A stretch of 64,000 nucleotides of DNA from the NCBI GenBank assembly GCA_003344405.1, contig NOWV01000128.1, positions 153,873-217,872 of the forward strand, in the 5' to 3' direction. How positions within the stretch are numbered: position 1 is the stretch's first letter; each line of letters begins with the position of its first letter. The notes under the pieces are model-generated. The model saw nothing but the letters and a program-made list of their open reading frames with translations. It ran no database searches and was not told the origin of the DNA. The DNA comes from Trichoplax sp. H2 (taxonomy: Eukaryota > Placozoa > Uniplacotomia > Trichoplacea). The translations under genes were made by a program, and so were the position numbers. Of the stretch, positions 59,659 through 64,000 are shown one piece after another.

Positions 59659-60585
59659 CTACAGTACTTCGACGAAATCTTTTCCCACTAAAGATATTTC
59701 GGCCCCAGAATCGGCCAGAATTTTAGCTGGCTTTCCTTGAACATATCCATCAATAACGTAGTTATCAACTTCGCTGGATTTCCTAGTTTGTAATACCGAT
59801 ACCTTCTTAGATTCTACTTTTCTTTTTTTCAAATCATATCTCTCGGGACATGCATTAGCTAAATGTTTGTCAGAACCACAAGTATAACATAACTTCTTTT
59901 CACCGGCTTTAGGTTTATGATACGTTTTCTTCGTATTATTCCCATGCGAATCTTTATTAGAATTCGGTTTATTCTTTTTGAAGTCTTGATAACCAGAATT
60001 AGCCAGATATTGATCTGCTGCTGCCAACAAACTTTCCCATGATCTTGGATTTTGAGCTTGGACATGTCTCATTAATTCTCGACCATATGCGTCTTGTGAC
60101 CAATTAGAATATTGATGATCAAATAAAATTGTATCTTCTATACTTAGATGTGAATGTTGGATCCATCTATTGAGTAGATCTTTCTTTTTTGCTCCATATT
60201 CTGTAAAGGTTTCATCTTGTTTTCTTTTCAACGTCATGAATTTAGTTCTATAAGCATCAGCAGTTATATGATATGCATCAATAATTTTGCTCTTTACGAA
60301 TTCATAATCTTGTAATTCCTCATGCGATAGCTTACTGTAAGCCGTTAATGCCTTTCCTGTTAACTCAAAACCAATGTTAATACCCCAACGATTTCTGGGC
60401 AATTCATTTAACTCAGAAGCGATTTCAAAAGTGTGAATCCAGTCTTCGATATCATCCAATTCATCTAATTTATGCACTTCTGCCTTGCTACTCGGAGCGG
60501 CTACAGTAATTACCTTTGACTGCTGCGATCTTTGCATCATTCTATCCATCATTTCTTGATGTCTCCGCTCACTCGCTTGTTGCAT
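59659..60585 (-). CDS. Retroelement Gag-like polyprotein with CCHC knuckle and protease start, copy 2
   Basis: Gag builds the particle of LTR retroelements. The 308-residue frame opens MQQASERRHQEMMDRMMQRS (Gln/Met/Arg-rich helix). A capsid-like domain follows (VHKLDELDDIEDWIHTFE, FELTGKALTAYSKLSHEEL, AYRTKFMTLKRKQDETFTEY), similar in pattern to the Gag/SCAN-type fold. A zinc knuckle CYTCGSDKHLANACP lies at about residues 231-245, and the retropepsin active-site region ILADSGAEISLV at about 288-299. The frame then stops (FVEVL) after about 20 residues of protease, so it is truncated. It directly abuts, in the same frame, the upstream 90-codon frame, with a single TAA between. Described as a relic of a transposable element; host use is not excluded. 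Confidence 0.8.
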   Translation of the reverse strand: MQQASERRHQEMMDRMMQRSQQSKVITVAAPSSKAEVHKLDELDDIEDWIHTFEIASELNELPRNRWGINIGFELTGKALTAYSKLSHEELQDYEFVKSKIIDAYHITADAYRTKFMTLKRKQDETFTEYGAKKKDLLNRWIQHSHLSIEDTILFDHQYSNWSQDAYGRELMRHVQAQNPRSWESLLAAADQYLANSGYQDFKKNKPNSNKDSHGNNTKKTYHKPKAGEKKLCYTCGSDKHLANACPERYDLKKRKVESKKVSVLQTRKSSEVDNYVIDGYVQGKPAKILADSGAEISLVGKDFVEVL

Positions 60586-60858
60586 TTACATAAACATTGT
60601 AAACATTTGATTCAACTTGTCATCACCCTGTGATGTCGATGAACTACTAAACGCATTGTTGTCTTTTTCCAATGGACTGTAATCCTCCTTACTATCGTTT
60701 GGATGCAAGTCTCCTTCAGGTAGAGGCACACCAAGCTCTACCAAATGATTAATAATATCGGACTTCCTCAATTGTCCCTGCAATATTATTCCTTGCTTGA
60801 CACACCATGCTTTGATAGTTTTAACGGTAAACTCATTCCAATCTTCGAACGACGGCAT
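60586..60858 (-). CDS. SAP-like N-terminal segment of the Gag element
   Basis: Ninety codons from ATG 60858 (MPSFEDWNEFTVKTIKAWC). Residues about 10-45, reading TVKTIKAWCVKQGIILQGQ then RKSDIINHLVELG, fit the SAP pattern (helix, glycine turn, K-x-D-L/I-I-x-x-L helix), a DNA-binding motif sometimes fused to Gag of metazoan retroelements. The rest is acidic and Ser-rich (NDSKEDYSPLEKDNN, SSSSTSQGDD). It ends MFTMFM-TAA, and the next codon is the ATG of the capsid frame in the same phase. So the two frames are one polyprotein interrupted by one stop, either a mutation or a programmed stop. No initiation signal was used beyond the ATG. Confidence 0.65.
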   Translation of the reverse strand: MPSFEDWNEFTVKTIKAWCVKQGIILQGQLRKSDIINHLVELGVPLPEGDLHPNDSKEDYSPLEKDNNAFSSSSTSQGDDKLNQMFTMFM

Positions 60859-60859
60859 T

Positions 60860-61610
60860 ATTCCGTTTCTTCTTTAATTTTACTTTTTTTAGCTAAAATT
60901 CTCAATCCCACCGCTGCCAACAATTGTTACATATTCTGTTTATCGTAACAATAATTTAATAGTCCAGTAGGGCTTGAGTACTGGACAATCACGAGTCCAA
61001 TAGAGCTTAAGTACCGAACTAACTTTATTATGCATTAGAAGCCGTTATATATAAGAGACAATTACCAGTAATGTGCAATAACGGACATACCATGAATGTT
61101 AACGACAATCTTATCTTATTCATAATAAGATAACAACTTATTTTCTTAGATATGCTATCTAGGACTTAATCGTCATCATTACAGAACAACTGCAGAAATA
61201 TACTGTAATAAACAGGCTTATTCAATACGATAGGTGTTATCGATACTTTGTCTACAACAACTATATTATTTCGTAACAGTTATGTAACCTATACACAAGT
61301 AATTTCATACAAAAATAAATGAAAGCTGCCTTACTCAACAGTCTGCTAACGGCCCATCAGGTTATGGTATCTATTGTTATTATTGAATGAATAATATAGC
61401 TACCACTAGTATTGACCTATATTTGGCTAATGAAAAATTGACTTAGCTCATATATAATCAGGTAATGTAACTGACAGCTCAACTCTTATTGATGGAATGA
61501 CTATTATTGTATTATTGTTAACTTTAGACGAATAATACCAAATACTGTACAATAAGGTAAAAATATTATTAACAGTTACCGTAGTTGTATGATCAAGTAA
61601 CTAAAGCAAA
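60860..61610. other. Region upstream of the Gag element
   Basis: On the minus strand, GTTGGCAGCGGTGGGATTGAG-like sequence at about 60901-60923 lies just before the Gag start, where a primer-binding site would sit; the assignment is a guess. A small repeat (AGTCCA.TAG.GCTT.AGTAC) occurs at about 60961 and 60993, and a hairpin (TTATCTTAT, short loop, ATAAGATAA) at about 61112-61137. No gene was seen. Confidence 0.3.
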
Positions 61611-61612
61611 TT

Positions 61613-61807
61613 TTGTATTCTAGTAATAGTCTAAATTGCAAAAGATGCTATATTTTGGGCCTTACTTTGGCAATAGTAGCCTACTTCCTTATTCCAATTC
61701 TTGTCTATGTCACAATACATTTGGGTTGCATAGCGGACAAGGAGTTGAACGGTAGCAAACGTAAAAGCGATACCAATTCCGGTAGCAAGGGTAGTCAAAG
61801 TCTATAG
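61613..61807 (+). other. Possible C-terminal exon with one membrane segment
   Basis: An open stretch preceded by a plausible acceptor (TTTTGTATTCTAG) encodes LNCKRCYILGLTLAIVAYFL, continuing through more hydrophobic residues (IPILVYVTIHLG), then a hydrophilic Ser/Lys tail (NGSKRKSDTNSGSKGSQSL) and a TAG. It looks like the last membrane span and cytoplasmic tail of a membrane protein, but no upstream exon was found. Confidence 0.3.
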
Positions 61808-61809
61808 CC

Positions 61810-63610
61810 AAGCATTCTAAATTTTATGAATTGGCCGTTAGTGCTAAAATAGTGAAATAACACGATAGTACTTTAAAAGGGATAGATTATAATGTAGTTA
61901 GGCTAACTAATCTAGCAGCTTGCATTTTATGGGTAACTATACTAAGAATTCCAGTAACAAAGAGCTTAATATTTAAAATACAGTAAATAATGATACTTTT
62001 TAGCCTTGCCCTAAATTATTGCCGATTTGTTTAACTTATAAATACTGTCTTGTATCAAAGAGCAAGAAATCAGTTTTGAGATCATCTTGCTTCATATCGC
62101 AATAAATTTAAATGATATGTCACACTTATACTAATATTCTACTCTAACGCTCACTATATGTCTAGAAATAGTACGGATATTATATGTTATTTTTGTACAC
62201 TTTCAGTCTTTACTTGGATTACTAGTGTACTTCTACATACAGAATAGATGTAATAGTATACTTCATATAATAAGTATTGTACTATTATACAGAATAAAGT
62301 TAACATATCATTTTGACTAAACATTGTTAAGATAATGTGTACAAATGCGTTCAGGCATGGAAAAAATTACACAAGTAATTGTTGTATCAAGGTAATCAAG
62401 ATGTTACCTTTACTATTATCTATTAAATCTTTATGTTGATGTCTGAAAGGAAAAAGTTATAGCTATTACTTATCCAAGAATGACCTAATTCAACTTCAAG
62501 TTACACAATGGCCTTAGTAGTAGGGTCTTTCTAACACAAACAGCATTACCTATTGGCGAATAAATTAACTATCTAATCTCATTTCTATGATTGCAATGAT
62601 AGCGCTCTTAATATTTCAAAGACTATCTTTACTAAAGAGGTTACGATCAAAATCCATAATCAGCCATTATGCATAGCCAAAGTCAAATAATTTAAGCGAA
62701 ATTATCATATTTCGGACTTTGTCCGAATAAATCTATTACTCAAATCCTAACTTACGCACAACTTCGAGGGAGGCGTAGAATTAAGCGGTAAAAGTTTCAT
62801 TAATATAATATGGGTAAGTATTGAAATTATAACCTACTGCTACCTGTTGGTAGACCTACAAAAAGTATTTGCAGCGAAAATTTTACTAATACCGTAAAAA
62901 GAAGATTTAAAATTGTACTTTATAAATTTCCTTAACAAACATATCGGGACTATTCATACTACACAGGCAGGAATTTTAGCCTTGAATTACTAATAAAAAT
63001 AGTCACTACTCTACCTTGCACAAGTTAAACACTTCTGGTATATATCGTTATTGTATTATTATCATAATTTACATTCTGTGACTAAGAAACGTAAGGTAAA
63101 AGTCTATAAGTAGATACTGACTTAAACGCTCTTTTACCAAATATTATACACGCACAGCAAAGTACCGTAAAGATGGAACTTTTATTAGCATAGACAAATC
63201 TACAACTTTTATACATTGCTGAACTCAAAATGTTCCCATTTATATTGTTACCATTTAACTTATAAACAGCAGCAGTATTATTATTATTATACATTGATAC
63301 ATTACTAGGAGAGACATCTGGAACTGAGATATTCCTTACGTAGCTTTTCTATCAGGAAATATTTTTAACCTCATACCCAAATTTAACCTTAACCTAAGCA
63401 TACATGCTAGTTCAACTGTCACTAGCTAGAATTTGAGTCATCGTATTACTATCTACACACAATATTAATCAATATCAAAAATGTAATAAACTATCACAGA
63501 TAATATACACGTAAAGGTATTACTTATTTGTGTAGTACTACAGATACGGATATTTTCCATTTTAGCTACTACTGCACTATTAAACTATCCTAGCGTTGAG
63601 GTGACACCTA
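61810..63610. other. Intergenic DNA, nothing firm
   Basis: AT-rich. A 70-codon minus-strand frame (63082-63294) starts MYNNNNTAAVYKLNG and holds one hydrophobic stretch, but it has no recognisable domain or splice support. Confidence 0.4.
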
Positions 63611-63615
63611 AACAA

Positions 63616-63945
63616 TTATACAATGGGGATACTTCCATTGCTTAAGTTATCCACGTCTTTGCTACTTCGAATAGCTGCTTTAATACTGAAATAGGCGACT
63701 GGAATTAAACTAAGAATAGTGATGCTACCAAAAGCATAACGGAAGAAGAAAAAGGTCTTGAGAAGGCTAGTTTGATAGGATGCATGAGCCAAGAATTCAT
63801 AGACACTCATGCTGATTGCCCATATACTGCCAAAACTATTGAAAACGCTGAGAACGTAGTATGGATATTTCTGTATTGCAAACAAGAATAAAATAGTATC
63901 CAGTTGGAATAGTGATTCTACTTGTTTTAATAATGCAATAGATAT
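63616..63945 (-). CDS. 3' end of a multi-pass membrane protein gene (partial)
   Basis: The minus-strand frame is open for at least 100 codons and ends with a TAA at 63616. It has at least two hydrophobic spans, around YYVLSVFNSFGSIWAISMS and FFFFRYAFGSITILSLIPVA, followed by a short polar tail (KAAIRSSKDVDNLSNGSIPI). No ATG starts the frame before a stop near 63950, so it is probably the last exon of a gene continuing beyond the right edge of the window. The pattern of spans and loops suggests a small multi-pass protein, but I recognise no family. Confidence 0.5.
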   Translation of the reverse strand: MSIALLKQVESLFQLDTILFLFAIQKYPYYVLSVFNSFGSIWAISMSVYEFLAHASYQTSLLKTFFFFRYAFGSITILSLIPVAYFSIKAAIRSSKDVDNLSNGSIPIV

Positions 63946-64000
63946 AATATAAATTTACCGCTATTCCGTTATCTGTAGTTTGGATATCAATTCCGTGTCT

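Overview
The window reads as nuclear DNA of an intron-rich, AT-rich, early-branching animal; a placozoan or sponge is my best guess, from gene content and short introns rather than from a search. Genes are split into many short exons with GT..AG introns mostly of 50-350 bp (a few near 1 kb), use the standard stop codons, and include animal ciliary genes (DRC5/TCTE1, CFAP65), prohibitin, NT5C3-type 5'-nucleotidases and a UDP-glycosyltransferase. There is no bacterial operon structure, CRISPR array or recognisable tRNA/rRNA.

Layout. 1-2.7 kb: intergenic DNA with two adjoining tandem-repeat arrays. 2.78-5.25 kb (+): complete prohibitin-1 in eight exons, including a first exon about 1 kb upstream of the rest. 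5.3-9.8 kb: gene-poor DNA with a 197-bp duplication, a 46-bp minisatellite, a field of GTAC-centred palindromes and a small inverted-repeat insertion. 9.8-12.8 kb (+): leucine-rich-repeat dynein regulatory complex subunit DRC5/TCTE1. 13.9-16.5 and 19.0-21.6 kb (-): two tandem paralogues of cytosolic 5'-nucleotidase III. 21.6-26.4 kb: repeat-rich intergenic DNA with a long array whose unit carries a perfect palindrome. 26.5-32.9 kb (+): a 20-exon ankyrin-repeat protein. 34.2-35.1 kb (+): a decayed intronless TPR (kinesin-light-chain-like) pseudogene. 35.6-47.0 kb (-): CFAP65, a multi-ASH-domain sperm-flagellar protein. 49.4-51.1 kb (+): a probable three-exon 65-residue microprotein. 52.3-53.9 kb (-): an intronless UDP-glycosyltransferase. 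54.1-57.8 kb: two tandem arrays, the second split by a 409-bp TA-flanked inverted-repeat element. 58.0-60.9 kb (-): two copies of a SAP/Gag/retropepsin retroelement fragment around an assembly gap. 61-64 kb: mostly empty, with the end of a multi-pass membrane protein gene at the right edge.

The genes do not form one pathway. The only functional theme is motility: DRC5 and CFAP65 both serve the axoneme and lie about 23 kb apart. I see no convincing new multi-gene system. The least-described items are the microprotein, the SAP-Gag element with its internal stop and protease-site deletion, and the palindrome-rich repeat landscape.
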